Origin: Massospora cicadina
Lineage: Eukaryota; Entomophthoromycota; Entomophthoromycetes; Entomophthorales; Entomophthoraceae
Reading direction: 5' to 3'
NCBI GenBank assembly: GCA_022478985.1
Contig: JAKSZP010013320.1
Location: 62,001 to 126,000 of the forward strand
Length of the DNA: 64,000 nt
Every line of letters begins with the position of its first letter. The first letter of the stretch is position 1. The position numbers and the translations under genes are program-made. A model generated the notes under the pieces. It did not search any database, was not told the origin of the DNA, and was given only the letters and a program-made list of their open reading frames with translations. Positions 1-11,114 of this stretch are shown here, piece by piece.

Positions 1-3000
1 GGGCTAGGAAACTGAGTTTTTTACAGCACAATTTACCCATGGATATCCTGGCCATCCAGGAGTCCCACTGTTCATGAGGTTCCGAGGAAGCTTGGAAAAC
101 AATGCTCCTCCCATCCCTATCCTTTTGGTCAAAGCACTGTGGGGTGCTAATTCAGAAAAATAATTTTTTCAAATTCACATCCTCAGAAACATTCCTAAAT
201 GGCTGAGTGCTCATCGTCACCTTCTCATGGGCTGACGTTGTGCACGCAATTATCAACATCTATGCCCCAAACAGTGCTCACAAGCGTCAGGAATTTTTCT
301 CATCAGTCAAATCCCTCCCGCTACCCCCTGATTATTTCCTAGTTGGCAACATGAACTGTTGGCTAACCTCACCAACGGACTGGTGGCCTCCCTCACCCCA
401 CGCCCCACAGGGTCATGTAGAACTACGCATTCTAAAAGCCACCCTTGGGTTAATGGATGCGCTGCCATGACATGCCCCACTGCTCAAAAACATGACGCAT
501 CCCCACATCTACAATGGCCAATTAAGGTCCATGACCCACATCGACCTTATTCTAATGCTGGCGAAATTCCAACCCCACATCTCTCACTTCAAAACAACGA
601 AAATGGAATTCTCTGACCACCAATTGGTCTTGATAACCTACCACTTACCCATCACAGTTGCAAAGGCCCCACATTGGTGCAAAATCCGACCCCCCAAGCT
701 CACGTCACCAGGATTTTCCACGTGGGTGGAAGAGGCAACTTTGGCAAAGTTGTTTGTTGCACCGTTTTGCGCAGACCCCATTTCCACATGGGCAACTTTC
801 AAAGAGGATACCATCTGCCACTATCACCGTCTCTCCTCCAGACGCTCATGAGCCACATCAGCGGTTATCTCGCGCGCTCTGGCGGAATTGGCCCACTTGG
901 AGTCCAACATTCCAGCCACAGGATACAGCCCTGCATGGGGCCGGAAGTGGGTGGAGGCAGCCACCCACCTAAATGCACTCGAAAGGCAACACAAACATCA
1001 GGTTTGTGTCCAATACAGGGCCACATGTATCACTAAAGGCGACAAGTGCACCGCATACTTCTTTATAAAAATTTTTGCACCACGCCAGAGTGTGGCCTGC
1101 ACACAGGTGTGAAGATTGGATAATTCCATTGTGGACACACCAGCGAAGAGGTAATTGAAACGCAAAATATTACTCCGAGTTATACTGAGCTGAACCAATT
1201 CAGCTGGCTGAAATGGTGCAATTTCTCGACTGAGCTCATATCTGCACCATTTTCTGATACCCAGAAATAATGAATTTAATTACTCTGAATGAATTATGGA
1301 CTACCATCCGTGGTGTACCAAACCAAAAATGCCCAGGCCCAGATGGCATTCCATATGAGTTCTACAAAAAATATTTCAAATATATATCTCCATTGCTGCA
1401 AGCCTCACTTAACCAAAGCCTGTTGGAAACGCGCCTCCTACCAGGAGGACATGAGGCCTTTACTGTCACACTCTTTAGAAAGGGGATAAGCTTGACTTAG
1501 CAAATTGGCGCCCCATTTCTCTAACAAACACAGACACCAAAATTTTAACAAAAATCATGGCTAACCGTTTAGGGACTGTAGCATCTGCCACCATCTCCCC
1601 AGAACAATTCGGTTTTATCACCAGAAGGTTGATTTAGGATAACGTGCACTCTGTGGCTAATGCATGTCAGTCCACAGTTTCTGGGGCACTGGTATTCTTG
1701 GACCAATAAAAGCCTATGATAGAGTAAACTGGGAATACCTAAGGGCCTGCCTCCATCAATTCCGCCTACCCCCCCGCTTCATAAACTGGGTAATGCTGCT
1801 CACGGAATCTTTGACAATGGCAGTGTGTGGCTCAGGCTTCCTAACGGAAGTAGTCCGCCCTCAAAGGGGCTTGCGACAAGGGGACCCCCTCAGCCCACTC
1901 TAATACAACTTCAGCCTTGACCCACTACTGCGAAATGTGAATGCCCAACTCACTGGGGTCCATGTGCCAGGCCAAACCCCAGTCAAGATGATGGCATTTG
2001 CAGATGATTGCGTGGTGGGGGTGTCTAATAACAAAGATGCACGCGCGCTTGAAGCCCTCATCCAGGAATATTCCTGGGTAAGCAACGCGGCATGAACGCC
2101 TCCAAAACCGAAATCATCCTCCTTGGTTGGTTTCAGAACTGCTGGGCCCCAGCAATTAGTTCCCAACCCGGCCCATCTGCTCGCCCACGTCCACGCCTTA
2201 CTAACTCAACACACACCGTTCCACTGGTGCTCCCATTCGTGCCACGTCCTACCATAGGACCGGTGCGCCATCTGGGCGTGTGGATGGAGGCAGGCGGATA
2301 TGCATCAGCAGTAATGGAGTGCCGTATACTGGACAACGTGATGAAGCGAATCACCTCTCTCAGAGCCCACCCTACTACCCTCACTGGCAGGGTTGTTCTT
2401 ACCAACTCTATGCTCCTATCCAAAGTCTGGTTCAGAGCCCACGCCATCCCCTTCTCCCCAAGCTTCTTCAAATCCCTGTATGCTTTGCTGCAAGGATGGC
2501 TTTGGTCAGGCCGCCCTCCACCAGTACGGCTAGAGGTCATGTTTAGCCCTCATCATCATGGTGGCATGGGCCTGCTTGACTTCAAAGCCCATGCTACCAA
2601 GATCCTGGGCAACTGGATCGCGGCCGTCACTGCTCCTACACTCCCATCCCAACACTGGTCCTGGCGGCCTGCTCCAACTTCTCCCGAGCCTTGGGCCTCA
2701 AATATCCATAAAACCCCCACTCCCTGATGAAATACCTCGCATCACACACATTGGCCACAGGTCCTCACGGGACTAAAACCCACTACAAACGAATCCTACT
2801 CTCCATGCGAAGCGCAGAGTGGAGAATTCATATTAGTGGACATACAACCTGAAGAGGCCGCCCCTCTCCTCAGTTCACAAAAGAGGTACAAGGGCTACCC
2901 ATCCATGATGGCGTGATCCCCATTCGACCCCATTTCCTATCCAGGGTGGACTACCTGGACATGATGGAATCCTTATTCCACTGAGACCCAAAAGTCTATC

Positions 3001-3520
3001 TGGAAATACGCACACCATCCTCTGTTGCAGCCTCAAGTCCGCTCCCATGTGTGGCGCTGCCTGAGGCGGGTGTATCATACAGCTGAGCGCTCTAACGCTT
3101 TAAACTCATCCTGTGTCATGTGTAGCCAGTATGGAACGCTGTTCCACCGCCTGGAGAAGTGCCCCACCTCTAAAGTGATATGGCGCGAAGTTCAACGTCT
3201 GCTGGGCCAGGATCAAACGCATCCCTTCAGTCTGTCAAGAGATATGTTTGCTTCATCAATGGCCTCCCCCTTCCACCCTCCCTCCATGCTCTGGTGGTTG
3301 CAATCGCCATGTGGACTATCCACACGATTGTCCTGGATGCCATCGCTGGCTCCATCCCCACCCTCCCAGAAGCTGTCCACAGATTCCGGTCTCATTTGGT
3401 GGACCACTTTCAAGCGTGGATGTTTGGATACCTCCCACCGCGTCGCTGACAGCTGGTCTCCTCCTGGTTCCCAGTCTGGTTCATCAAATCAGACCCCTTC
3501 CTCCACACGTGCTCAATAGT
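1..3520 (+). pseudogene. L-I LINE ORF2 (endonuclease-RT-Cys/His), broken
   Basis: In a working copy this protein nicks target DNA and primes reverse transcription on it. The endonuclease part covers about 1-650; its normally conserved GDFN-type motif reads GNMN here (about 345-357). The RT covers about 1260-2730 and keeps CPGPDGIP (1330-1353), LRQGDPLSP (about 1870-1897) and the catalytic FADD (1997-2008). The C-terminal part (about 3025-3300) keeps a CVMC...FHRLEKC cysteine/histidine cluster. Many frameshifts and stops separate these blocks, so no full product can be made. Start and stop are not assignable because the 5' end is outside the window. Confidence 0.88.
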
Positions 3521-3659
3521 GGCTACGGCCCCTTCACACGTTCCCTCCCCTCCCCATAAGTGGCGTTCCCGCTGGCAACAAGAGATAGCATCGCTTCTCT
3601 GGGGTGCCTCCCCTGGTACTAAGTTTGTCTTTCCTGAGTCATATTCGGAAGTGTCCGTC

Positions 3660-3695
3660 CCATGATCAGCCTCCCCGCAATAAATTAAATTAGAT
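3660..3695 (+). repeat. L-I 3' tail motif
   Basis: The last ~40 bases of the LINE contain GTCCGTCCCATGATCAGCC followed by an AATAAATTAAAT-type A/T-rich end. Closely similar tails occur at 5587-5630 (+), 7836-7885 (-) and 33272-33325 (-). In LINEs the 3' tail is what the RT recognises to start copying, so a shared tail suggests shared machinery; that functional reading is inference. Confidence 0.75.
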
Positions 3696-3706
3696 AAACT
3701 GGTATG

Positions 3707-5630
3707 CTCTCTCTCTCGATTTGTTCACTTTTGGTCAGATTTTAGTTTGAAATTTAGTAAAAACAGCTCCACTCATTGTCACCCTATTCAAGTTATCTAT
3801 ATCAATGAGTTTGACACCCGCTGCCCCCATGTGGGGCAGTGGTGAGCACCTTCTAATATATTTTTGGCCATTGCAGAAACATGCTCAGGCTGGATTTACT
3901 AGCCCTCTGATTCTTCAGAACGCTATGTACCACCTAAGGACTTAGCCTTACATCTCACTGAACCCATGTGGCGCCACGCTGTCCCTTATGTTCCCCCAAA
4001 GCGACATGCAAATTGGACTTCAGGTTATATGGTAAGTTGTTCCCCTATTCATACAAAGCCATTATTGGATTGACCCAGGCTGTTATGCAACCTGAAGGCT
4101 TCATTAACTTCCGCCCCTTCAAGGGGTATTTTGATCTTGGCTTCTCAAGTGAAGCTGATGCTACAGTAGCAGCTATTATCCTCCTGGTGTTTCATGTGAC
4201 CCCCTCCCAAATACTCATATTTGGTTGCCCACTGTACCACTCTTGTGGTTCAGTTCACAGGCCTATCTACCCACCTACCACCCAAAATTTTAATGAATGA
4301 ATTTATCACTGGATTATTGGAATATAGTTCCAATCCTATGATACAATTCATGGTTCCCAATGGAGCCACTCGCCTTGGAGGCCCCCACGCCTACATGACT
4401 ATTTGTCCAGTATCAACAGAAATAGCCCTCTTTATCCCCCCTCGCACCATTATCCCCTCTGCCCTAGATCATCCTGTTTGGGCTCAAGTGGATGGAGGGC
4501 ACTCTTTGCCCTACCTTTTTGAACTGGACCATTAAAAATGGAGCTGCTCCTCCAGCTCACAAGCCAAGGCATCCACACCTGACTCTATGCACGATGACCC
4601 ATAGCTGATCCAATAATATTTTAGGTGGGACACTATCCTTCCCCTCTCCCCCAAAGGGCTAGCCACAGCAACCACTTAATCAACAAACCAAAAATTACCT
4701 CAATAAAACTTTTCTCATGAACCCACCAATAAGGAGCCAGAATGGACTAAATTAAGTCCTAAACTATCCTGCCAGCTAAACGCAACAGATAACAAGTATG
4801 AAAACAGCCCAATCAAATTCAACCAAAATCCATGGGATTATTTAGTTGAGGTTGACAAATTGGGGAGCTTATCCCTGAATCCAAATGGGCTGGGCCTCTC
4901 CACTCAAAATGTACCTCAATACTGATTATGCAGCCCAATTACCAAAGTGCCATTATGCACCTCGCCCTGATGTCATCCTATTCAAAAAGTGACTACCAAC
5001 TAGCTGAAGAGGCAGTTGCCCCACCCAAATGTCGCCCAACCCATAAAGCCATTGCAAAATCAGTTGCATTACTGGCTACGGGTCTGTCGCCTCCTATCCT
5101 ACCTAGTACCTTGCTTCCAAAACAGAAAAAAGACCATTGTTGATACTATCAGGTAGCAAATTCAGCATTTCAAAAAGTTTTAGTGGTCACAAAGTTTGGC
5201 CCAAAGACCCGCATTACCCACAACAACCTTGCAACCATCGCCACACTACCTAAAGTACGCCTTCGGGCGGAAAAAGCAATTACAGATTATATTTCCACCC
5301 TCCTCAGCGCACACATTGAGTTGCAAGCCTCCTTTCTTATCTCAACCCCCATTTCCATGATACGCCCACACCATTGCTATCAGCTTTGTGGCACTACATG
5401 ATCACAACATATGAGGAAGAAGATCCTCCTGATCCCCCTTCACTCACTGCCATGGATGTATAGCGGTTTCCACTTCCAACTTGTTTGGTGCGTTCAGTTT
5501 GAATTTCATGTCAGTTCAATCAGATCCGTCTGTCTCATTTCAACTTTATTTTATTTTATTGTGGGTATTTAGCTCTTTTTAGCATTGGCAATGTCCATCC
5601 CCTGGTCAGCTTGCTTCAGTTAGTAAAATG
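3707..5630 (+). mobile_element. ORF1-only 'half-LINE' (copy 1)
   Basis: About 1.9 kb lies between two short direct repeats derived from the host LTR: AACTGGTATG (3697-3706) and AACTGATGTT (5631-5640). The uninterrupted host sequence in the other LTR of element C reads AACTGATATG (19242-19251), which supports an insertion here. The body encodes fragments of a LINE ORF1-like RNA-binding protein, no endonuclease or RT, and ends in GGCAATGTCCATCCCCTGG...TTAGTAAAATG, a close relative of the L-I tail. The layout (ORF1 plus 3' tail, no ORF2) is like the 'half-L1' elements known in mammals. A divergent copy with the same protein lies on the minus strand at about 58816-60420. Confidence 0.65.
3965..5465 (+). 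pseudogene. ORF1-like RNA-binding protein of half-LINE copy 1, broken
   Basis: Two consecutive beta-alpha-beta-like blocks are visible. The first runs through PEGFINFRPFKGYFDLGFSS (about 4097-4156), the second through VVQFTGLSTHLPP (about 4243-4282) to GGPHAYMTICP (about 4378-4410). Each block matches, in order, the minus-strand copy near 59700-60180 and, more loosely, the two blocks of L-II ORF1 before its zinc knuckle. No CCHC zinc knuckle was found here, unlike L-I and L-II ORF1. Several stops and frame changes break it. The C-terminal stretch (about 4928-5400) has no recognisable motif. Function as a nucleic-acid chaperone is inferred from position and similarity only. Confidence 0.6.
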
Positions 5631-5763
5631 AACTGATGTTAGGCACTACCTATAAAACGCAGGCCACATGTTGAGATAGATATTATAACCAATTAAATAT
5701 ACTATCTATATAATATATAACTTTAAAATATCATAAAAATAACATCACATTGATGGTTTGTCA
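5631..5763 (-). repeat. Left (3') LTR remnant of gypsy element C
   Basis: This 133-bp piece is collinear with 19242-19377 (shared TATAAAA.CG.AGGCCA early and AAAATAACATCACA..GATGGTT.GTCA at the end). Similarity ends at CA (5763/19377), the expected LTR edge. The rest of the LTR lies left of the half-LINE and of L-I, outside the window. Confidence 0.75.
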
Positions 5764-7290
5764 TTTCAAATAAACTTTTTCCTCTACTTGACCAAACATT
5801 GGGGTGCAAAAATGTGAGGGGGTTAACTAACTAATTGAGAAATTGGGCTATTGGCCCAAATCACCACAGTACTTCTTCAGGTACTTAGCATGCACCCAAT
5901 TAATAGGATGACCTTTAACTTGATCCTTCAGAGTGTAAGAATTTATGAATATCTTCTCATTGATCTTAAAAAGTCCCTTACATATGTAATGCAAATTGCT
6001 AGTTATTAAAAAACATGATTATCATAGTACAGCTTTAGTTCTCTACAATAAAATGAAGTAAAGGCCGCCAGTCTTTGTTATCTCGTTCATGAAATCTTTT
6101 TTTGAGCTAACATAGAAGAATATGCTGCACTTTGTAGTTGGATTACTGTTTGTTCCAACATACAAAAATTTTATGAGAGTCATGGCTCTTTACTGATGCA
6201 AAAATATAAGATTAAGGAAGTGCCAGTTGTTTCTCATAAAGTAATGTGACTAGGGAATGCCCTGAGGCCAAATGATAAGATATTTTATGGTCAAAAATAT
6301 TTGAGGGCAAGAAAAGGTTCCAACTAAGCACCTCACCATAATTACCATATGCAAATTCCAAACTAGAGTAATGTTCACTTGTTTGATGGTGCCATTGGTC
6401 TCAGGGTGGTAGGTCATAGAAAATACCATGCATATACCCATTAAGTCATAAGTTTGTAACAATCTGGGATATAAAGTTTGACCCATTATCCAACAGCAGA
6501 AATTGAGGGCATCCAAACAATAAATAATATCTTCTAATATGAACTTATTTATCATCATGGCGCCTAAGTCCTAAAATGCTTTGGCCTCCACCTGCTTGGT
6601 GAGGTGATCAATGGTCATTGTTGGGCATTTGCCCTCATGGCTTCAAGGAAAGAATGTTGTGGGTTGAAATGGGCCAACACAGGAAAATGTCAGACATTTA
6701 TGATTTTCTGATGATAAGGGTGTTTTCTGATGATACTAATGATTTTCTTAGCCAAAAGATCCTGGCCAATTCTCAGTGGAACCCTGCAAATCAAGGCAAT
6801 ACTATTATGAATACTAAATGGGCAATTAGCATGAAGTTGGGCAGTTGAAATGCCCCGACCACATGAGGAAACACAGGGAGTCCATTGGTGGTTTCTCCCA
6901 CTGCAACGTACAATTTCCTTCAAGCACCTAAGTGGGGACCAACCATTTTATAGGTGTGGCGGAGGTCCCCCTAGGTGAAATGATTTTTTTTAAAATTGAG
7001 GATTTGCTGAAATTTATCAAAATGTTACCTCACAAGTACGTCCTGCCAAGTAATATCTCCCCATCTATTGTGCAGCCAAAGTGAAATGAATTTATGAGGT
7101 TTGATAGGCCATTTTTGCATATTACCAAATTCATACAGTATCAAGCCATTCCAATTTATTATTGAATTCCATTTGACTCTCAATGCAGCTTAAATATTGA
7201 TGGTTGGATATCAAGAAGGTTCTTTTTTCCTTAACCCCCACAACACTTAATACTATAAAAACCCTGCAACTTTCTAGTTTTAAGTGTCTA

Positions 7291-7433
7291 TTTAGAGAGA
7301 GAATTTGAGGTGGGTTCGACCTTGGGACAAATATACCACACTGAAAAATTTTTAGCCAGTACAGGTCTTGAACTTGTATTGAACAAAACCTGCACTAGGG
7401 TGCAAGCAGTTTAACCTGCCAGGCTAACCATCC
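7291..7433 (-). mobile_element. SINE family S2, copy 1
   Basis: A 143-bp insertion bounded by perfect 13-bp direct repeats TTTTAAGTGTCTA (7278-7290 and 7434-7446). On the minus strand it begins with a tRNA-like head: an A-box-like TAGCCTGGCAGG about 10 bases in and a B-box-like AGTTCAAGACC about 60 bases later, i.e. internal RNA polymerase III promoter spacing. The body ends in a CTCTCTCTAAA-type tail. A second copy is at 46919-47048, so this is a dispersed family and not a tRNA gene; the head does not fold as a full tRNA. Confidence 0.8.
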
Positions 7434-7835
7434 TTTTAAGTGTCTAATTATTATATTAAGTGGTTTAATCCCCTTATTTGTTGGTATTTAGGTTTCAACA
7501 CACCCAATTGAGCTTCTCATACCCTAAATCCAACAGTCATGATTATATATTTATATTAAACCAAAGTGTTACCCAGAAGGCCCACAACATCAATAAAAAT
7601 GGTATGCCAAGCGAAGTTGGGCTTAACCAGTTGGTAAGATGTGCTTTTTTGGTAAAGCCCATCAATTTACAACCCTTACAACACCTTGGATGGTTTATGA
7701 ACATCAAATTGATAGATTCCCAATAGCGGTGCTCTTTCAATAGCTTCATCATTTTCTTGAAACCACTGTGCCTTGTAGCTTTTTGGTCCCCAATAAAATC
7801 AGTCTGCTCTGTTGGCTGGGGTATCTAATATTGTT

Positions 7836-8082
7836 TTTATTTATTTGAGGCAAGCTGACCAGGGGACGGACATTACCAAAAATGGAGAAAGAAAGTATTG
7901 ACATGAAACCTGAGCAGGGTCAACTCTGTTGCAGAAAGTTTTTTTTCACCTCCGGATCGGGACTCAGATCTTTCTGGTTACGTCATGTGTAAGGTTTTCG
8001 TGTTATTATACCTACTAATCACCAATAGCTTCCTTCGGCTGGCACCCCGATCGATGTGCGAAGGGCGGGAATCGAACCCGCA
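7836..8082 (-). mobile_element. SINE family S1 with LINE-type 3' tail
   Basis: A 247-bp insertion bounded by perfect 15-bp direct repeats GTATCTAATATTGTT (7821-7835 and 8083-8097). On the minus strand it starts with TGCGGGTTCGATTCCCGCCC, a T-arm/B-box-like sequence, but no A box precedes it, so the copy may be truncated at its 5' end or have an unusual head. Its last ~45 bases, GGTAATGTCCGTCCCCTGG then CAGCTTGCCTC and an AAATAAATAAAAA end, match the tail of the half-LINE at 5587-5630 and resemble the L-I tail. Established SINE biology would read this as borrowing of LINE reverse transcriptase. Confidence 0.82.
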
Positions 8083-8394
8083 GTATCTAATATTGTTGAT
8101 CATTAGTAATTTTATAAAGCTTAGCATTTTCAACAGTATTCATCCTTAATTTTTTTCTAAGGACCACTGAACTTCCATTAGTATTTTGTCATAGTTTTGG
8201 TTTATTTTTTTATCAAGTACTTCATTGGTAATATAAGCCGCTAAGGCCACCATGGGTAGTTGGGATAATCCATCAGCGCTTTGATACATGACGCCAGGTC
8301 GATGCTGAATTTTAAAACTGTAAGACTAAAATTTTAAGCCCTTTGGGCCAGCCGCTCTTGCGGCTCTTTCAGGTTCTGTAACCAACAAATGGAG

Positions 8395-8643
8395 GCATGA
8401 TCTATATTTACAGTGAAATGTACTCCATGGACATATACCCAGAATTGTTTATAAAGTGATGATAGCTAAACACTCTTTCTCAATTAGCATATAGTTTTAT
8501 TATGAACTTCTACCGTGAAGATTAAATAAGCAGTAAGGTGTTCAATTCTGTCAGAATCAAGTTGAGAAAAAACCACCACGATGATGGTGAGAGAAGCAGC
8601 TTCTTGATAATAAATGGTTTCTTGGAATTGAGGTCCATCAACA
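8395..8643 (-). pseudogene. Element C RNase H, left part
   Basis: The minus strand encodes traces of the RNase H region: the bases around 8395-8450 correspond to the ...HF.V.I.H.S segment seen at 24520-24580 in element A. The domain continues on the far side of the LINE at 14734, which shows that the LINE L-II landed inside the RNase H coding sequence. Confidence 0.55.
8624..8643. repeat. Left target-site duplication of L-II LINE
   Basis: GGAATTGAGGTCCATCAACA, identical to 14714-14733. It marks the endonuclease insertion site in the RNase H region of element C. Confidence 0.95.
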
Positions 8644-8731
8644 TCTCTTTCTGCTAAGCATCACTTTTTGAAAATCAATTCAGCCTGAAATTTAGCTCCA
8701 CTAAAGAGATTTATGAAAACTATTAGCAAAT

Positions 8732-10949
8732 ATGGCGGGAAACCCCGCAAAAGAACCCGCAGGCTATGCCAAATGAGCCAGCACCACCCCCAAACGAAGC
8801 AACCCTCGGTTACCCACCTCAGGGTCAACCAGAATCACCCACTCTCAAGCAGCAGCCATGAAAGCAGGCACCACCCCCCAACCTGGAGCTACTCCAACTA
8901 GCGCCAGTTCACCTGATCGCACTTCTGCAACCTGCACGCCTAACAGCTCTGTGTGTGCTGCCTCCCACCAACCCGCTGGGCCCCCTCCAACCAAGGAGGC
9001 CATCACCCACGCTATTTTTAATGGCATCTGCTCAGTTGAATGCAACTCAGCCCATCCAGACATTCACCTCCCCCATTGTGTCAGCTAATTCAGCCCCATC
9101 TATTATTGCTGACGCCATGTTTCTGGCTCCCTCCATGAGGGGCGATACCCAGCTACCTGGCCCCCAAATCCTCAGATGTAAGGTTGGATTAGCCGCACAT
9201 TCTGGTTCACTAAGCACCAAATTGGGACAATCTACTCTTCCTAATGAGGATTCAAATGGTTCGGATTTTGGAACTTCACACCAGTTCCAATCTCACCCAT
9301 CCCATTTAAACCCCGTAATTGGCACTTCTCAAGTTGGCACTTTATCACAATATGCTGAAAACGACCAATTCACTAATCAGCCAATGAGTTTTGCCCACGA
9401 AATCACAGCAAATACTCGGGCTGAATTTTCCCAAATAGATTGGGATGGTGATGAAATATCTCCCTCCTCCCAATTGTCTGGAGTTAATTCCAATCTGGAT
9501 GGGCCTCCCCAATTTAGCGAGGCCCAACAAACCACCCCTCAATTTAATATGACGCCAGCAACTGCTGTAACATTCCAGAAACAAGGGAACTCCGCAAACT
9601 TGTCCAAACCACCAGCTCACACTCAACCTGCAATTGCAGCCCAAAGCAAACACAAACGTACCAAAGGAGCCACTGGGGCGTGGCAAAAACCTCTGGCACC
9701 AACGCTACCCAAAGCTGATCCCCGTGAAGTGGCGTTTATTGCTGATGTTAAAGAGGAATGGGCCGAAACTAGAGCGCAAAAAGCTCTACCTCGCTCAACC
9801 CTCTCCCATGCAATTCGCCTTTATTATGGGCATAACCCTGTTGAATTCTATACAGAGGATTACTTCTCATACTTTGCAGCGATTGCGGAGACATTCCCTA
9901 TTAACATCACCATCCATGAATCAGTGGAGGGCCACTAGATCGATGTGGGCTTCACTGAAGCTGCCCTTGCTGACCATGCTGCCACCCTCCAGGTCATTAT
10001 TCCACGCGGATCTCTTCGCATCTCCCACACACGCTCTCACCTGGAGAAAATTTCATGGGTTACTTTTTCTAACCTACCAACGACTGTTGATCCTGAGTCT
10101 CTTAAACTGGCACTCCATCGTGGTTTAATGGAGTTTGGGTCTGTTCTTTCAGTGGACTTTAGCGTCCCCTCTTACTATGCTCCCACTCAAAGAGCTCGCA
10201 CTGCTAGGGCGTCGTTCATCCCCTCCCCCACTGTATCCCATAACATTGAGGTTATTCCTCGTGTGGCGGTAGTTGGGGCATGCCCTGAGATCTTTTTTGT
10301 CGACCCTGATCAGGCGCGCCCCCGGTGTTCATGGTGTAACGCCCTTGGACACTTGTATAGTGGCTGCACAGCTCGAAAACAAGCCCTCTTAGCCACCACC
10401 CAGGGGCCTAAACCAGGCCAAAAACGATCCCACATGGCTGCAGCAGCAATTCCACAACCCACACAATGGGTTCCCGTTCAAGACCTGTCCCCTGAGGCCT
10501 TACGCCTAGCAGTTGAAACAGCTAACCCCACTTTTGGTGTGGGATACCTTCGCGCTCATGCACCCCTTCCAATGGGCACCCCCTCCAATCTCCCAGAGTC
10601 AACTCCCTCTCTCACCAAGCGCAAGGCATCTCCCACAGGGTGCCCCTCGTCAGCCACCCCCACTCAGGGCTCCGCGGCACCCCCACCAACCTCCACCAGC
10701 GATTTATCGCATCAGCCCTCAGCTCCCAATGGAGCTATGCCCACCAGCATGGACTGGCAACTCGCGGCCTGCGGTAGAAGTGCCACCTCAAAGAGTCCTA
10801 CCCCAACCCCACAGTCCATTTCGCGCGGATCATTTGAAATGTTGGAGGAAGTGAATATGGACTCAGACTCATCAAATGGGGACACCGCGGAGGTCACCAT
10901 TGAGCACCCTCAGGTCCTTCCCCTGCAACGGAGCGGGGCAGCATCCTAG
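8732..10949 (+). pseudogene. L-II LINE ORF1 (RNA-binding, zinc knuckle), lightly broken
   Basis: ORF1 proteins coat LINE RNA and act as chaperones in the RNP. The likely start is the ATG at 8732, since the frame through 8858-9088 continues from it, with a stop after 14 codons. The main frame then runs 8955-10949 with a single TAG at 9936-9938. Order: a low-complexity Ser/Thr/Pro/Gln-rich N-terminus; a first beta-alpha-beta-like block (about 9840-10010); a second block with WVTFSNLPTTVDPESLKLAL (about 10057-10116); a zinc knuckle CSWCNALGHLYSGC (about 10327-10368, C-x2-C-x4-H-x4-C); a proline/serine-rich tail. One stop plus one frame change separate it from an intact ~740-residue protein. Confidence 0.85.
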
Positions 10950-11114
10950 GCTGGCTTACTGGGTCCTCCGCCCCCCACCCTCTCCTTCCCCTCAGAACCC
11001 TCGACGCTCCTCACGGATTGCAGCTAATAGTCAAGCTAAAGGACTCAAAACTAGCCGCCTCACAGCATCAAGTTTAAGCGCTGGCAACCCCCCAGGACAT
11101 GGAGGGGAACAGCT

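Larger units (their letters stand above)
1..3695 (+). mobile_element. LINE family L-I, 3' portion (5' end outside window)
   Basis: The window opens inside ORF2 of a non-LTR retrotransposon. The order endonuclease, reverse transcriptase, C-terminal cysteine/histidine motif, then a short 3' UTR ending in CCGCAATAAATTAAATTA is seen directly. It is collinear with the complete minus-strand copy at 33272-38540, which fixes the family and the 3' end. The element appears to have inserted into the left LTR of gypsy element C: the bases after its end (3697-3706) resemble the C LTR sequence at 19242-19251. Its 5' half, including ORF1, lies left of the window or is missing. Confidence 0.9.
5860..8395 (-). 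pseudogene. Element C integrase region, decayed (contains two SINEs)
   Basis: The best piece is 6558-6250, where YHPETNGTIKQVN corresponds to the integrase catalytic-glutamate region of the other elements (TNGTVERVNGTL in element B); the glutamate is replaced by lysine. Flanking sequence is A/T-rich and broken by stops. The SINEs at 7291-7433 and 7836-8082 lie inside this stretch. Sequence between 5764 and 5860 is the 3' untranslated part with a pyrimidine run (5780-5792) that could be a decayed polypurine tract on the minus strand. Confidence 0.6.

Noticed and set aside
2092..2727. 211-residue open frame as an independent gene
   Set aside because: It is the RT thumb and following part of L-I ORF2, collinear with 34217-35034 on the minus strand.
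8055..8082. Possible tRNA gene (GGTTCGATTCCCGC on the minus strand)
   Set aside because: Only the T-arm-like part is present; the 5' acceptor strand, D-arm and anticodon arm are missing, and the sequence is the head of a TSD-flanked SINE.
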